Shown: positions 36,988-45,925 of the stretch, piece after piece | How the letters are laid out: each line of letters begins with the position of its first letter | How positions within the stretch are numbered: the first letter of the stretch is position 1 | Assembly: GCF_012843265.1 (NCBI RefSeq) | Contig: NZ_JABAIT010000013.1 | Location: forward strand, 1 to 64,000 | Direction of reading: 5' to 3' | Source of the DNA: Bacillus sp. DNRA2 | GTDB taxonomy: Bacteria > Bacillota > Bacilli > Bacillales > Cytobacillaceae | DNA: 64,000 nucleotides | The notes under the pieces: generated by a model | What the model was told of the DNA's origin: nothing | Database searches by the model: none | The model's input: the letters and a program-made list of their open reading frames with translations, nothing else | Position numbers and translations under genes: made by a program

Positions 36988-37830
36988 CTAGCCCTTATGA
37001 ATCACACCAGCTAGTTCCAAAAGAGTTAGAACGATTTCAAATACGATGAGAAGGACGATAATCCATTCAACGAAAAGGCCACGAATGGAATGACTGATAT
37101 TGGAAAAGCCATCCATGATGTTATAAAGAATTTCAGTTTTGCTCTTTAAAATATTATAACGATCGTTTAACTCAAAGAAATCAAACATACTGTCATAAAA
37201 TTCACCAGCTGTGCTACTTGTCCAAGTTATGTCAGGTTTATCGAGAATCATGATATAGGAAAGTGTGTTGTATTCGTGGCGAACAATTTTGGCAGTTGTT
37301 CGCGCGAGCTCTTTGTTACCAATTCGAAGTTTGCCTTTTTCAAGACGGTCAACCATATTTTCTAATTTATCAAGAATGGTTCCGAGCTGTTCTTCCGTTT
37401 TCTCTAGTGCAACAGATTTAGCCAAGACCGTGGAGATTAATTCAGGTTGGAAATTTTCATATTCAGGGACGACCACAAATTCATCGTTTAGCACTAATTC
37501 TTCATCTTCTCGCACATGAAGGCAATAATCATCAGTGTACCGGTCAAAATCTCCGAGGTTGATGTCTTTTTCAAAGTGATGGAGAAACGATAAAAATTGT
37601 TTGATTTCATCAAGACTGGAGTAATTTATGAAGACAACGCTACCAAAGGAAAAAACTTGTACTTGCTGCGATGGCTCAACTTTTTGATGAAGGATGGATT
37701 CCAGTAAGTCGTTTTTGAGGATGAGAGGTTCCTCCCAGGTGAATTTCTTGGGAATACCACAATGGATTGCGATACTGTTTAAATCAATTTCGTTAGTTAG
37801 TGCGAATGCTTTAAAGGCTATTGGCTTCAT
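36988..37830 (-). CDS. RMD1/DUF155 family membrane protein
   Basis: A 280-residue protein of the RMD1/YagE (DUF155) family. The long soluble part carries the family strands (VQVFSFGSVVFINYSSLDEIKQFL) and helical section (AKSVALEKTEEQLGTILDKLENMVDRLEKGKLR). A single C-terminal membrane helix (FVEWIIVLLIVFEIVLTLLEL) anchors it. Eukaryotic relatives act in mitochondria; the bacterial role is unknown. ATG after AAAGAGTGAT. It is convergent with the 36322 gene. Confidence 0.85.
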   Translation of the reverse strand: MKPIAFKAFALTNEIDLNSIAIHCGIPKKFTWEEPLILKNDLLESILHQKVEPSQQVQVFSFGSVVFINYSSLDEIKQFLSFLHHFEKDINLGDFDRYTDDYCLHVREDEELVLNDEFVVVPEYENFQPELISTVLAKSVALEKTEEQLGTILDKLENMVDRLEKGKLRIGNKELARTTAKIVRHEYNTLSYIMILDKPDITWTSSTAGEFYDSMFDFFELNDRYNILKSKTEILYNIMDGFSNISHSIRGLFVEWIIVLLIVFEIVLTLLELAGVIHKG

Positions 37831-38025
37831 CGTTTATATCACTCTTTTCAGCATTTGATATATATCCAATATATTCTATTATACCGAAAAACATGAATTT
37901 TCTTCATATGGTTGGTAGGATGTCACGAAGAGTTCAAATTGATATTGATTTTAAAGTCTAAAGGGTTTTTCGTTTGGGTAAAGAATTGTTATATGTATCC
38001 GAATTCTAATATAGAGGTGTGGTTT

Positions 38026-39084
38026 ATGTTGAAAAAGGACATTGCAAGGCTGTTGCAAATACAATATCCCATCATTCAGGCACCAATGGCAGGAGGCGTG
38101 ACAACCTCGATATTAGTTGCTGCGGTTTCAAATAATGGGGGTCTCGGCATGATTGGAGCAGGTTACTTAAACGCTGAGCAAACACGTGAATTAATTAGAG
38201 AAGTAAAACAACTTACTTCTAATCATTTTGGAATTAACTTGTTTGTTCCTAACGAATTCATTCTATCAAACACAAACATCGAAACTGCTAACCTTCTGTT
38301 GAGACCTTTCCGTGAGCATTTAAATATTCATAATGAAGAAGGACTAAAACTCCCAGACTATCAATCAATTAATCAATCCTTTATTGAGCAAATTCAAGTT
38401 GTAATTGAAGAACAAGTTCCGATATGTTCATTTACGTTTGGACTTCCTACGCCTGAAATGGTAATTGATATGAAACAGCATGATATTGTCGTTATCGGTA
38501 CGGCCACTACGGTTTCTGAAGCAATGGAAGTTGAAAAGATCGGTATGGATATTGTGGTGGCACAAGGGTCTGAAGCGGGAGGACATCGGGGAAATTTCCT
38601 TAACAATTTTCAGGACAGTCAAATTGGCTTAATGTCGTTAATCCCACAAGTTGTTGACAACGTTAAGATTCCAGTAATTGCAGCAGGAGGAATTATGGAT
38701 AAACGGGGATTAAAGGCTTCACTTTGTTTGGGGGCAAAAGCTGTTCAAATGGGTACTGCGTTTTTAACGTGTCAGGAGAGCGGAGCACATAAGGTACATA
38801 AAGATGCGATTCAATGCGCAAGTGAGGATCAAATTGTTCTCACACGTGCTTTTTCTGGTAAATGGGCTAGAGGGATAAACAACACTTTTATTTCGGAAAT
38901 GCAGACTCATGAGTGCGAAATCCTTGATTACCCAATTCAAAATACACTGACTCAAGCCATTCGAAAGGCGTCTGCAGCCCAAAATCAACAGGAATTTATG
39001 TCGTTATGGTCAGGCCAAAGTCCGAGGTTGGCGAAAAATCAAACTGTAAAAGACTTAATTACTAGTATGGTTGACGGAGATTAA
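38026..39084 (+). CDS. Nitronate monooxygenase-type FMN oxidoreductase
   Basis: About 352 residues, TIM-barrel FMN enzyme of the nitropropane dioxygenase family. Seen: YPIIQAPMAGGVTTS at the N-terminus, SNNGGLGMIGAGYL, the QGSEAGGHRG flavin and substrate motif (about residue 185), and VIAAGGIMDKRGLKASLCLGAKAVQMGTAFL with the FMN-phosphate loop. It oxidises alkyl nitronates (or reduces quinone-like acceptors in related proteins). The frame is open from 37912, but ATG 38026 follows GAGGTG and matches family N-termini. Monocistronic. Confidence 0.88.
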   Translation: MLKKDIARLLQIQYPIIQAPMAGGVTTSILVAAVSNNGGLGMIGAGYLNAEQTRELIREVKQLTSNHFGINLFVPNEFILSNTNIETANLLLRPFREHLNIHNEEGLKLPDYQSINQSFIEQIQVVIEEQVPICSFTFGLPTPEMVIDMKQHDIVVIGTATTVSEAMEVEKIGMDIVVAQGSEAGGHRGNFLNNFQDSQIGLMSLIPQVVDNVKIPVIAAGGIMDKRGLKASLCLGAKAVQMGTAFLTCQESGAHKVHKDAIQCASEDQIVLTRAFSGKWARGINNTFISEMQTHECEILDYPIQNTLTQAIRKASAAQNQQEFMSLWSGQSPRLAKNQTVKDLITSMVDGD

Positions 39085-39136
39085 TTTGAGAGAGAATGTT
39101 TAGTGCCTATTTTTAAGATTTTGTATGAAAAGAGGG

Positions 39137-39245
39137 CACTTAGCAGGTCGATAAGTTACCTATTTTCCAGATTTTCAGAAAAAGGGGGCACTTAACAGGT
39201 CGATAAGTTACCTATTTTCCAGATTTCCAGAAAAAGAGGGCACTT
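39137..39245. repeat. 52-bp direct repeats (two units plus a partial third)
   Basis: The motif GGGCACTTA recurs with its first C at 39137, 39189 and 39241, an exact 52-base period. The intervening units share CAGGTCGATAAGTTACC and TATTTTCCAGATTT with one or two differences. They lie between the nitronate monooxygenase and scfB, and the last partial unit forms the upstream arm of the scfB terminator. Confidence 0.85.
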
Positions 39246-39274
39246 AAAGCGATAGATCCACCAAAAGTGCCCTC
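39236..39274 (-). terminator. Terminator of scfB
   Basis: GAGGGCACTT (39236-39245) pairs with AAGTGCCCTC (39265-39274). On the minus strand the stem is followed by TTTTTC, so it terminates the SCIFF maturase transcript. Confidence 0.85.
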
Positions 39275-39301
39275 GTTCAATATGAATTTATCAACCCAAA
39301 C

Positions 39302-40693
39302 TCAGTCAACCGGTTCCATTGCTCGAAGTGATTCAGCGACTTTAACCATCATTGAGCATTCGATCCGTTTTTTAAAGATATCACAGCTAAATTGATAGGT
39401 TCCATTTAGTGAACCAGTGGCATGTAAATTGTTAGCAGGGCATCCTCCGCTGCAATAAAGCTTTGCCCAACAATCTTCGCAATCAGGTTTTGAGTAACAA
39501 TTACTTTGCTTAAATTGAGCTTGAAGTTTGACGTTGGTAACCCCATCCCAAATATTACCCATACTGTATGCTTGATCGCCGACAAATTGATGACAAGGGA
39601 AGAGCTCGCCCCAAGGTGTTACAGCTAAATACTCGGTACCAGAGCCGCATCCAGTTAGTCTTTTTTGCACACAAGGTCCTTCAGAAAGATCGAGCATGTA
39701 GTGGTAAAACGTAAATCCATTGCCGTTCTCGCTGCGCTTTAGCATTTCATGTGCGAGAACTTCATATTGCTCATAAATCTGCGGAAGGTCCTTTTCTGTT
39801 AAGGCATAAGGCTCACGTGGGTCACAAATAACCGGTTCCATCGAAAGTTTATCAAAGCCAAGCTCGGCAATGTGGAATATATCATTGGTAAAATCAACAT
39901 TGTTATGCGTATATGTTCCACGAACGTAATATTCTTTTTCCCCACGTTTTTCAACAAATTCTTGGAATTTTGGAACAATATGATCATAGCTTCCTTTACC
40001 GGTAACGGTTTTTCGAAGATGATCATGAACTTCCTTACGTCCATCGAGGCTCAACACGACGTTGTACATTTCCTTATTTAGGAATTCTGTGACTTCATCG
40101 TTTAGCAACATGCCGTTTGTCGTAAAAGTAAAGCGGAATTTTTTCTTGTATTCCTGTTCCTTGCTTCTAGCGTACTCCACGATTTGTTTGACTACGTTCC
40201 AAGCCATTAGCGGCTCGCCACCAAAAAAGTCGATGTCGAGATTGCGATGATGTCCGGAGTTTTCCAGTAAGTAATCAATGGCTCTTTTCCCAACCTCAAA
40301 GCTCATCACGGCACGGTCGCCGTTATATTTGCCCTGACTTGCGAAACAGTATTCGCAGGATAGATTACAGGTGTGGGCAACATTAAAGCAGAGGGCTTTT
40401 AGATAAGTTGGACGTTTCGTAAGGTCAATTGATAGGTCTTTAAATTCATCATCGCTAAATAGCTGACCGCTTCCTTTGAGCTCAGCAACTGCAGCAATTG
40501 TTTCGTGAATCTCCTGATTTGTGATGGATGGGTTTCCTTTATATTTTTCTAGCATTTTAGTTACGATATCAAGTGCTGAATTCTTTTCAAAAAGGGCAAT
40601 AATGTCATAGGCGAGGTCATCGACGACATGGACCGACCCACTATAAGTGTCGAGCACAATATTATATCCATTTAATTGGTATTGATGAATCAT
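39302..40693 (-). CDS. scfB: SCIFF peptide maturase (radical SAM/SPASM)
   Basis: A 463-residue radical SAM enzyme that forms thioether cross-links in the SCIFF precursor. An N-terminal peptide-binding RRE-like region (residues about 1-90) precedes the radical SAM cluster motif CNLSCEYC (about 109-116), with the SAM-binding GGE in FFGGEPL. A SPASM region with many cysteines follows (GPCVQKRLTGCGSG, PCHQF, CYSKPDCEDCWAKLYCSGGCPANN, FSCDIF), housing two auxiliary 4Fe-4S clusters. ATG at 40693; AAGGAG lies about fourteen bases upstream, longer than ideal, so translation may be modest. The precursor gene is directly upstream. Confidence 0.92.
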   Translation of the reverse strand: MIHQYQLNGYNIVLDTYSGSVHVVDDLAYDIIALFEKNSALDIVTKMLEKYKGNPSITNQEIHETIAAVAELKGSGQLFSDDEFKDLSIDLTKRPTYLKALCFNVAHTCNLSCEYCFASQGKYNGDRAVMSFEVGKRAIDYLLENSGHHRNLDIDFFGGEPLMAWNVVKQIVEYARSKEQEYKKKFRFTFTTNGMLLNDEVTEFLNKEMYNVVLSLDGRKEVHDHLRKTVTGKGSYDHIVPKFQEFVEKRGEKEYYVRGTYTHNNVDFTNDIFHIAELGFDKLSMEPVICDPREPYALTEKDLPQIYEQYEVLAHEMLKRSENGNGFTFYHYMLDLSEGPCVQKRLTGCGSGTEYLAVTPWGELFPCHQFVGDQAYSMGNIWDGVTNVKLQAQFKQSNCYSKPDCEDCWAKLYCSGGCPANNLHATGSLNGTYQFSCDIFKKRIECSMMVKVAESLRAMEPVD

Positions 40694-40718
40694 GGTGTAA
40701 AGTCAAGCTCCTTCTTAA

Positions 40719-40753
40719 CAAAAAATTGCCGCCCAGCTGAAGTCAGTGGGCGG
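40719..40753 (-). terminator. Attenuator between scfA and scfB
   Basis: On the minus strand CCGCCCA (40753-40747) pairs with TGGGCGG (40735-40729), followed by CAATTTTTTG. A leaky terminator here would give more precursor transcript than maturase transcript. Confidence 0.85.
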
Positions 40754-40766
40754 TATGTTGAGTGGT

Positions 40767-40916
40767 CTAGCTGTGTAAAGAATTCTCGCACTTTTGGTTT
40801 GCAACTCCACAAGAGGTTTTGCATGCTGACTGGCAAGAGGTTTGGCATGCGCCACAGCCACCATGTTTTACAGTGTCTGTTAGTTTACGTGTACTAAGTG
40901 TTACGATTCTTTTCAT
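40767..40916 (-). CDS. scfA: SCIFF ribosomal peptide precursor (six cysteines)
   Basis: A 49-residue peptide too short for a usual gene call. It starts MKRIVTLSTRKLTDT and has the cysteine core GGCGACQTSCQSACKTSC followed by GVANQKCEN, exactly six cysteines spaced as in SCIFF ('six cysteines in forty-five') precursors. ATG at 40914-40916, with AAAGGAG nine bases upstream; stop TAG at 40767-40769. The maturase gene follows after a terminator hairpin. The Cys residues become thioether donors to upstream residues in known SCIFF peptides. Final product and function are unknown. Confidence 0.93.
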   Translation of the reverse strand: MKRIVTLSTRKLTDTVKHGGCGACQTSCQSACKTSCGVANQKCENSLHS

Positions 40917-41294
40917 TATGTATTGCTCCTTTAATAAATATAGTTATAGATTGCAAGTTTTATCAGCATCTATAATGTTATGTCAGGATAATTCTAGCAA
41001 TGCCCTGTTGTGACGTCAATTCGACAGTGGAAAGGATGTTTTGTTTTTCAAATGTTTATTAAAAAGGTTCATAAAACTTTCAAATATACACTTGTAAATT
41101 TGCTGGTAGAGGTTTTTGATGAAATGAATCACCTTATCGACGGTAATAATATTATGTAAACTAATCGTTTAGAAACATTTAACATTTAAGCTAATTAAGG
41201 ACAACTCTTTTTGTTTATAATTTTACTATGATTATCTTATTAAGTTAAAAAACGAAATTGAAATGGAAAATCAATATTTATGTAAGGGGATGAA
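40917..41294. other. Intergenic region upstream of scfA
   Basis: About 380 AT-rich bases between the divergent scfA and 41295 genes. It must hold promoters for both. TATAAT-like stretches occur near 40971-40976 on either strand, but I see no confident -35 partner, operator or RNA motif. Confidence 0.4.
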
Positions 41295-41474
41295 ATGATG
41301 AATAATATTTTAAACACCGTATATTTGTTTATCCTTGGAGTTGTTGCGATATACACGAAGGAACTGGTTACGTTTATTATGCTGGGGATTGTTTTAATCG
41401 CACTAAACAATATTAACCAAACTTTAAAAGAGTTATTGGCTGTCCAAAAGCAAAATCAAAAGCAGAATAGCTAA
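41295..41474 (+). CDS. Small membrane protein
   Basis: A 58- or 59-residue peptide with one or two hydrophobic stretches (LNTVYLFILGVVAIY and LVTFIMLGIVLIAL) and a Gln/Asn/Lys tail (LAVQKQNQKQNS). AAGGGGATG precedes two adjacent ATG codons (41295, 41298). Coding character is supported by the ribosome site and a hairpin directly after the stop. Unknown function; the size is like holin-type or stress membrane peptides, but nothing more can be said. Confidence 0.6.
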   Translation: MMNNILNTVYLFILGVVAIYTKELVTFIMLGIVLIALNNINQTLKELLAVQKQNQKQNS

Positions 41475-41479
41475 AACAA

Positions 41480-41510
41480 GGGGATGATGATGGCTGCACA
41501 AGTCATCCCC
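41480..41510 (+). terminator. Hairpin after the small membrane protein gene
   Basis: GGGGATGA pairs with TCATCCCC around a 15-base loop. The following sequence is GTCATTTCC, so the T-tract is weak. Confidence 0.5.
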
Positions 41511-41688
41511 GTCATTTCCAAATGAAAGTTTATCTATTACGAGTTACTAATCCTAAAAACTAACAAAACAAAAGAATGTGCAAATTAATACTCTTGTCAG
41601 TTTCTCAAGCATAAGCACAACACCTCAATGTTTTGATTTTGATATCTTTATCATATGAGATGAATGTTAAGCCAGCTTGAGGCTATTG

Positions 41689-41979
41689 TTAATTTGACAT
41701 TAAAACGTGCTCAGAATGGATACTCACAGTTTCATATGTAAACAAATTATATGTTTCGTTACGTTTCAATTCTTCTGCATATTTAATGATTTCATCTTTA
41801 CGTACTTGAAACATTCTTCTACCGTGCATTTTTCCTTCAAACCAGCCCTTTTTGGCACCGCTTAAGATTTTTAAATAATGACTTTGCTCATCTTGAATAA
41901 TGCCTAAAGTATTATGAACTATTTTACTTGCTGTAGGTATGGTGATATAACCATGGTCTAAATGATAGGTTCTGCTCAT
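41689..41979 (-). CDS. Hypothetical protein
   Basis: A 96-residue basic, soluble protein beginning MSRTYHLDHGYITIPTASKI, with a middle section KILSGAKKGWFEGKMHGRRMFQVRKDE. No known family recognised. ATG is preceded by GGAGGTGTAAG, a strong ribosome site, which supports it as a real gene. It stands alone between the small membrane protein and maa. Confidence 0.65.
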   Translation of the reverse strand: MSRTYHLDHGYITIPTASKIVHNTLGIIQDEQSHYLKILSGAKKGWFEGKMHGRRMFQVRKDEIIKYAEELKRNETYNLFTYETVSIHSEHVLMSN

Positions 41980-42140
41980 CTTACACCTCCAAAATATGTC
42001 TTTTTCTATTTTTTATGAAATTAGTTTGGAATTTATTCTAGCGATGTTGAAGTCTTCTTCGAAAAGGAAAAGAATTAAATGTAAAAAATAGGAAATTCTA
42101 AAGGGGAGTTATTTCTACAATTCATTCTTAGGAGGCAGGT

Positions 42141-42710
42141 ATGGTAACGATGACAAGCGAGAAAGAGAAAATGTTAAAGGGTGAACTATATAATGCCGCT
42201 GACCCTGAGTTATTCCAAGAAAGAATCAATGCCCGTAAGCTGACCAGATTGTATAATCAAACACAAGAAACAGAGAACCAATTAAGAACAGAATTGCTCA
42301 ATGAGCTCTTTGGCACAATCGGGAAAACGATTAACATTGAGACACCATTTCGCTGTGATTATGGTTATAACATTTATGTTGGCGAGAATTTTTACGCAAA
42401 TTATGATTGCGTTTTATTAGATGTGTGTGAAATTCGATTCGGCGATAACTGCATGCTTGCCCCTGGTGTACATATATATACTGCTACACATCCACTGAAT
42501 CCAATTGAACGTGTATCTGGAGCCGAATATGGCAAACCCATATCGATTGGTGACAACGTTTGGATCGGAGGTAGAGCAGTAATAAACCCTGGATTAACGA
42601 TTGGGAACAATGTGGTGATTGCTTCTGGCGCTGTCGTAACGAAGGATATTCCAGATAACGTCGTCGTTGGTGGGAATCCTGCTAAAATCATTAAGCAATT
42701 AGATGGATAA
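42141..42710 (+). CDS. maa: Maltose/galactoside O-acetyltransferase
   Basis: A 189-residue left-handed beta-helix acetyltransferase of the Maa/LacA group. N-terminal helical part ([24 protein letters not shown]) and hexapeptide repeats from about residue 60 onward ([25 protein letters not shown]), with the catalytic His in TATHPL and a C-terminal NPAKIIK. It transfers acetyl from acetyl-CoA to sugars. ATG after AGGAGGCAGGT. Monocistronic, followed by a terminator. Confidence 0.9.
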   Translation: MVTMTSEKEKMLKGELYNAADPELFQERINARKLTRLYNQTQETENQLRTELLNELFGTIGKTINIETPFRCDYGYNIYVGENFYANYDCVLLDVCEIRFGDNCMLAPGVHIYTATHPLNPIERVSGAEYGKPISIGDNVWIGGRAVINPGLTIGNNVVIASGAVVTKDIPDNVVVGGNPAKIIKQLDG

Positions 42711-42782
42711 AGGGTATGATAATCCAAATGAAGCTGAGGAAGTCTTAATCACAAGTAGACGATTTTGGGAGCGATGAATATT

Positions 42783-42815
42783 CCGGACCTCACATAAGCA
42801 GTGTGGTCCGGTTTC
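42783..42815 (+). terminator. Terminator of maa
   Basis: CCGGACC-T-CAC pairs with GTG-T-GGTCCGG around ATAAGCA, followed by TTTCT. Confidence 0.75.
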
Positions 42816-42854
42816 TGTATATTGATCTTTGGGAAGAGGGTCACTTTCTTTTTT

Positions 42855-44213
42855 TTATCGAAAGAATAATTGTACCCAGTAAAATAAAAATAGTAGGGTA
42901 ACGACAGTGCTTAGTGGAATGACGATTATTGAAACACTCAAGTAATCCCTCCAAGAAATTTTGACGTGATGCTGTTTTAAAATATACATCCAGATTAGTG
43001 AGGCCAGTGTACCAATCGGCAATAATAAAGATCCGATATCGCTCCCAATGATATTGGCGAGATAGATGGTCTGAAGCGTAATGGTATCTAGACCCATATC
43101 TGTTAAAGTCATTGTTCCTATCATTAACGCAGGATGATTATTAAAGAAGTTTGATAGAAAGGATACTAAGCCACCCATAACAAAGCTTGCGTACAAAAGG
43201 CCCTGGCTTACGATCGGTTCAAAGTAATTCACCAAAAGGGCAGTTAGTCCAATATTGTGCAGGCCGTAGATGATGACGTACATTGAAAAAGCGAACACCA
43301 GTATATGCCAAGGGATTTTCTTGATGATATCTGTTGGATTTATATGGAGTTTGTACCAACGCCATAGTAATAGAATAATGGATCCGCTAACGGCAACGAT
43401 TGAAATGGGGATGGACAAGAACGAAGCTAAAAAAAGCAAACCGCGCATGAGTAAAACAAATAACAAAACAGTAAACATAAACTGTGACCGTTTCTTTCTT
43501 ACCTCTAAAGGAACGATTCCGTCCTTCAAGGGGTGGAAATGTGACGAAAAAATATTTTCTTCAATATCATAAACGATATCCGGTAATCTTTTGGGCAACT
43601 TTCTTTTTACAACGAAAAACATCAGCACGGACATAAAAATTAACCCAAGTGTGGCTGGAACAAACATCATTTCTGTATAGCGGTAAAGTGACATATCGAT
43701 AATGTTTAATGAGATTAAGTTAACAATATTGCTGACACCAATTGGAGCACTAGATGCTGTTGCTATTAATGCACCGCTTAATAAATATGGGATTTGCTGA
43801 TGGAGTTTTAGCCGAAGATTTTTTAATAATAAAATCAGAATAGGAGTAGTGATTAATATGCTACCATCATTGTTAAACAAAAGGGTCATTAAAAAGCAAA
43901 GTATTTGGATGTACCAATATAGGCGGTAACCAGAGCCTTTGGCTAGACGCGCTAGATTGGCTGCTGACCAGTGAAAGAAGCCAAAACTTTCGAGGATCAC
44001 AGCCATGACAATTGTTGCAATGATTGTAATGGATGCACCACCAATTTTTTCGACGATATACAAAATGTCTGTGTTTGTCACGATTCCAGATAAATAGATA
44101 ATCGATGCTCCGATTGCTGCTGGAAAGGCTTCATTTAACCCTTTTGGTCTCCAAAAAATAACAGACATAGTTGCTAGGAATACAAAAATTGTGATTCCTA
44201 TCTGAAAGGTCAT
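42855..44213 (-). CDS. ArsB/SLC13-type ion transporter
   Basis: A 452-residue membrane protein with about eleven to twelve helices of the ion-transporter (ArsB/NhaD/citM) superfamily. Features: NEAFPAAIGASIIYLSG near the N-terminus, LLFNNDGSILITTPILILLLKNL with the conserved Asn-Asn-Asp, and a second-half repeat FLSNFFNNHPALMIGTM. It matches the arsenical pump membrane family, but no arsR, arsC or other arsenic gene is adjacent, so the substrate is open. ATG 44213 follows AAAGGAGGAGG. An open frame to 44294 is not needed. No operon partner. Confidence 0.82.
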   Translation of the reverse strand: MTFQIGITIFVFLATMSVIFWRPKGLNEAFPAAIGASIIYLSGIVTNTDILYIVEKIGGASITIIATIVMAVILESFGFFHWSAANLARLAKGSGYRLYWYIQILCFLMTLLFNNDGSILITTPILILLLKNLRLKLHQQIPYLLSGALIATASSAPIGVSNIVNLISLNIIDMSLYRYTEMMFVPATLGLIFMSVLMFFVVKRKLPKRLPDIVYDIEENIFSSHFHPLKDGIVPLEVRKKRSQFMFTVLLFVLLMRGLLFLASFLSIPISIVAVSGSIILLLWRWYKLHINPTDIIKKIPWHILVFAFSMYVIIYGLHNIGLTALLVNYFEPIVSQGLLYASFVMGGLVSFLSNFFNNHPALMIGTMTLTDMGLDTITLQTIYLANIIGSDIGSLLLPIGTLASLIWMYILKQHHVKISWRDYLSVSIIVIPLSTVVTLLFLFYWVQLFFR

Positions 44214-44838
44214 TTTCCTCCTCCTTTCCTTGTTATTCGGCATGGAGTTACATGCCCTACATGTCCGTTTGCTTATATTTATATTCGTCCACAAAGAAAA
44301 GGAAATAGATAATTGACCAGATTTGTCTAAATGTATGTTTGTCTACTAGGGTTAAATGCCGTTATATGATAATGGAATAAAAGGAGAGTAAACTAAGTCA
44401 ATTCTGTTATCTAGTTAAAAAAATGATAGTTAGCCTAATGAAAATGAACCAAAATCCATTCTAGGTAAATGCAAAATCAAAATGCATTTACCTGGAGTCC
44501 AAAAATCTTTTCTAGGTAAATGATAGTCCGTAGGATGATCTATGTAGATTATCTTTTTTCACTTGAATCCAGTTATAGAGCTGCTTCTTAAATAGAACAA
44601 TTAGGATTTAATTAACGAAGTTCATTTTTTCGTCACTTTTCAAGATGAATTCTTGTTAAGGATTGGAAATTTGGTTTTCAGACAATCCTTTGTTTATGCT
44701 ATATTAGACATATAAACTTGGAATCATGAAGGTTCCTGATTTAAAAATCTAGCAAATGTAAACGAAACCCATGAAGGGGATAAGTCTAAACCACTTACCT
44801 TTTTTTGGGTTATTTTATTTTTGGGGAGGCTTGTTACG
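44214..44838. other. Long intergenic region with repeats and the nickel-operon leader
   Basis: About 625 bases. It contains imperfect direct repeats at 44449-44471 and 44499-44522 (shared TTCTAGGTAAATG), of which the first is also half of an 11-bp inverted repeat (44463-44473 with 44483-44493). A TATATT-like -10 lies near 44699. From 44766 a leader can fold into AACCC (44766-44770) with GGGTT (44807-44811) and a T-rich tail, or an inner AAGGGGATAAGT/ACTTACCTT stem. No known riboswitch consensus was recognised. Confidence 0.5.
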
Positions 44839-45891
44839 ATGCATATGGCTGATGCATTACTATCGCCAGCGGTTGGCGGAACAATGCTAGCTGTCACTAC
44901 AGGAGTTGCGGCTTATTCGATTAAGAAAGTCCAGAAAGATTTAGATGAAACAAAAATACCATTAATGGGTGTGATGGGGGCCTTTGTATTTGCAGCACAA
45001 ATGATTAATTTTTCGATTCCTGCTACAGGTTCTAGTGGTCATATAGGCGGTGGAATGCTTCTAGCCATTCTATTAGGTCCGTATGCAGGTTTTTTAACAA
45101 TGGCCTCAATATTACTTATCCAGGCATTATTTTTCGGTGATGGTGGCCTGCTGGCCTACGGGGCGAATGTATTTAATCTCGGCTTTTTTACTTGTTTTAT
45201 TACATACCCACTTATATATAAAGTGCTGACAAAGAAAGGGCTAAGTGCCAATCGCATCCTTGTGAGCACAATCATTTCGGCAGTAGTCGGACTACAGTTT
45301 GGTTCTTTTAGCGTTGTATTGCAAACGTTATTCTCAGGAAAAACAGAACTTCCGTTTACGACCTTCTTATTCGTGATGCAGCCAATTCACTTGGTCATTG
45401 GAATAGTTGAAGGTTTAGTTACCGCTGCTGTGGTTACGTTTGTCTGGAAGGCACGTCCAGAAATTATTGAGAATGTTCGTTCTGAGCAGGCGCTTGGACT
45501 GATTTCTATGAAAAAAGTATTAATAACACTTGTTTTTACAACTTTCCTTGTTGGAGGAGGAGTTTCCTTGTTTGCATCAGCAAATCCAGACGGTTTGGAA
45601 TGGTCGATCGAAAAAACAACGGGAACGGCAGAGCTGGAAACTACAGGGGCGATATATGATTCATTAACGAAATTGCAGAAAAAAATGGCGGTACTTCCGG
45701 ATTATGGGTTTAAGGATAGCGTGACTTCGAACGGTGAAGATGCAACATCTGAGAAAAACGATGACTTGTTTAGTAACGCAGGAACAAGCCTATCAGGTGT
45801 TGTAGGTGGTGTCTTAACACTTGGATTGGCAGTCCTAACAGGATTCACCATACAATTTCTTAAAAAACGAAAAAAAACAACGAGTCAATAG
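44839..45891 (+). CDS. Nickel/cobalt ECF transporter substrate component (NikMN/CbiMN fusion)
   Basis: A 350-residue protein. N-terminal CbiM/NikM domain with the characteristic start MHMADALLSPAVGG, whose amino group and His2 are metal ligands in this family, and several helices (SSGHIGGGMLLAILLGPYAGF). The C-terminal part holds a PDGLE motif (ANPDGLEWSIEKT) and a last helix, the NikN-like extension. It captures Ni2+ or Co2+ for the ECF module. ATG 44839, nine bases after GGGGAGG; the TTG at 44821 lies before that site and is rejected. CooT and DUF3842 genes downstream favour nickel. Confidence 0.88.
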   Translation: MHMADALLSPAVGGTMLAVTTGVAAYSIKKVQKDLDETKIPLMGVMGAFVFAAQMINFSIPATGSSGHIGGGMLLAILLGPYAGFLTMASILLIQALFFGDGGLLAYGANVFNLGFFTCFITYPLIYKVLTKKGLSANRILVSTIISAVVGLQFGSFSVVLQTLFSGKTELPFTTFLFVMQPIHLVIGIVEGLVTAAVVTFVWKARPEIIENVRSEQALGLISMKKVLITLVFTTFLVGGGVSLFASANPDGLEWSIEKTTGTAELETTGAIYDSLTKLQKKMAVLPDYGFKDSVTSNGEDATSEKNDDLFSNAGTSLSGVVGGVLTLGLAVLTGFTIQFLKKRKKTTSQ

Positions 45892-45925
45892 GAAATGCAG
45901 CAAAAGAGACTATCAGTAGGAATTG

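Noticed and set aside
39137-39245. Possible CRISPR array (regular 52-base repeats)
   Set aside because: The units abut without unique spacers, only two full copies exist and no cas gene is near.
40676-41013. Plus-strand frames opposite the SCIFF precursor
   Set aside because: They are antisense readings of scfA and its leader; the minus-strand peptide matches a known family.
42855-44213. Arsenic-resistance operon
   Set aside because: Only the ArsB-like permease is present; no arsR, arsC or arsA nearby, so the substrate is left open.
44700-44838. Cobalamin or NiCo riboswitch before the nickel-type operon
   Set aside because: No B12 box or other conserved riboswitch core could be identified; only generic stems.
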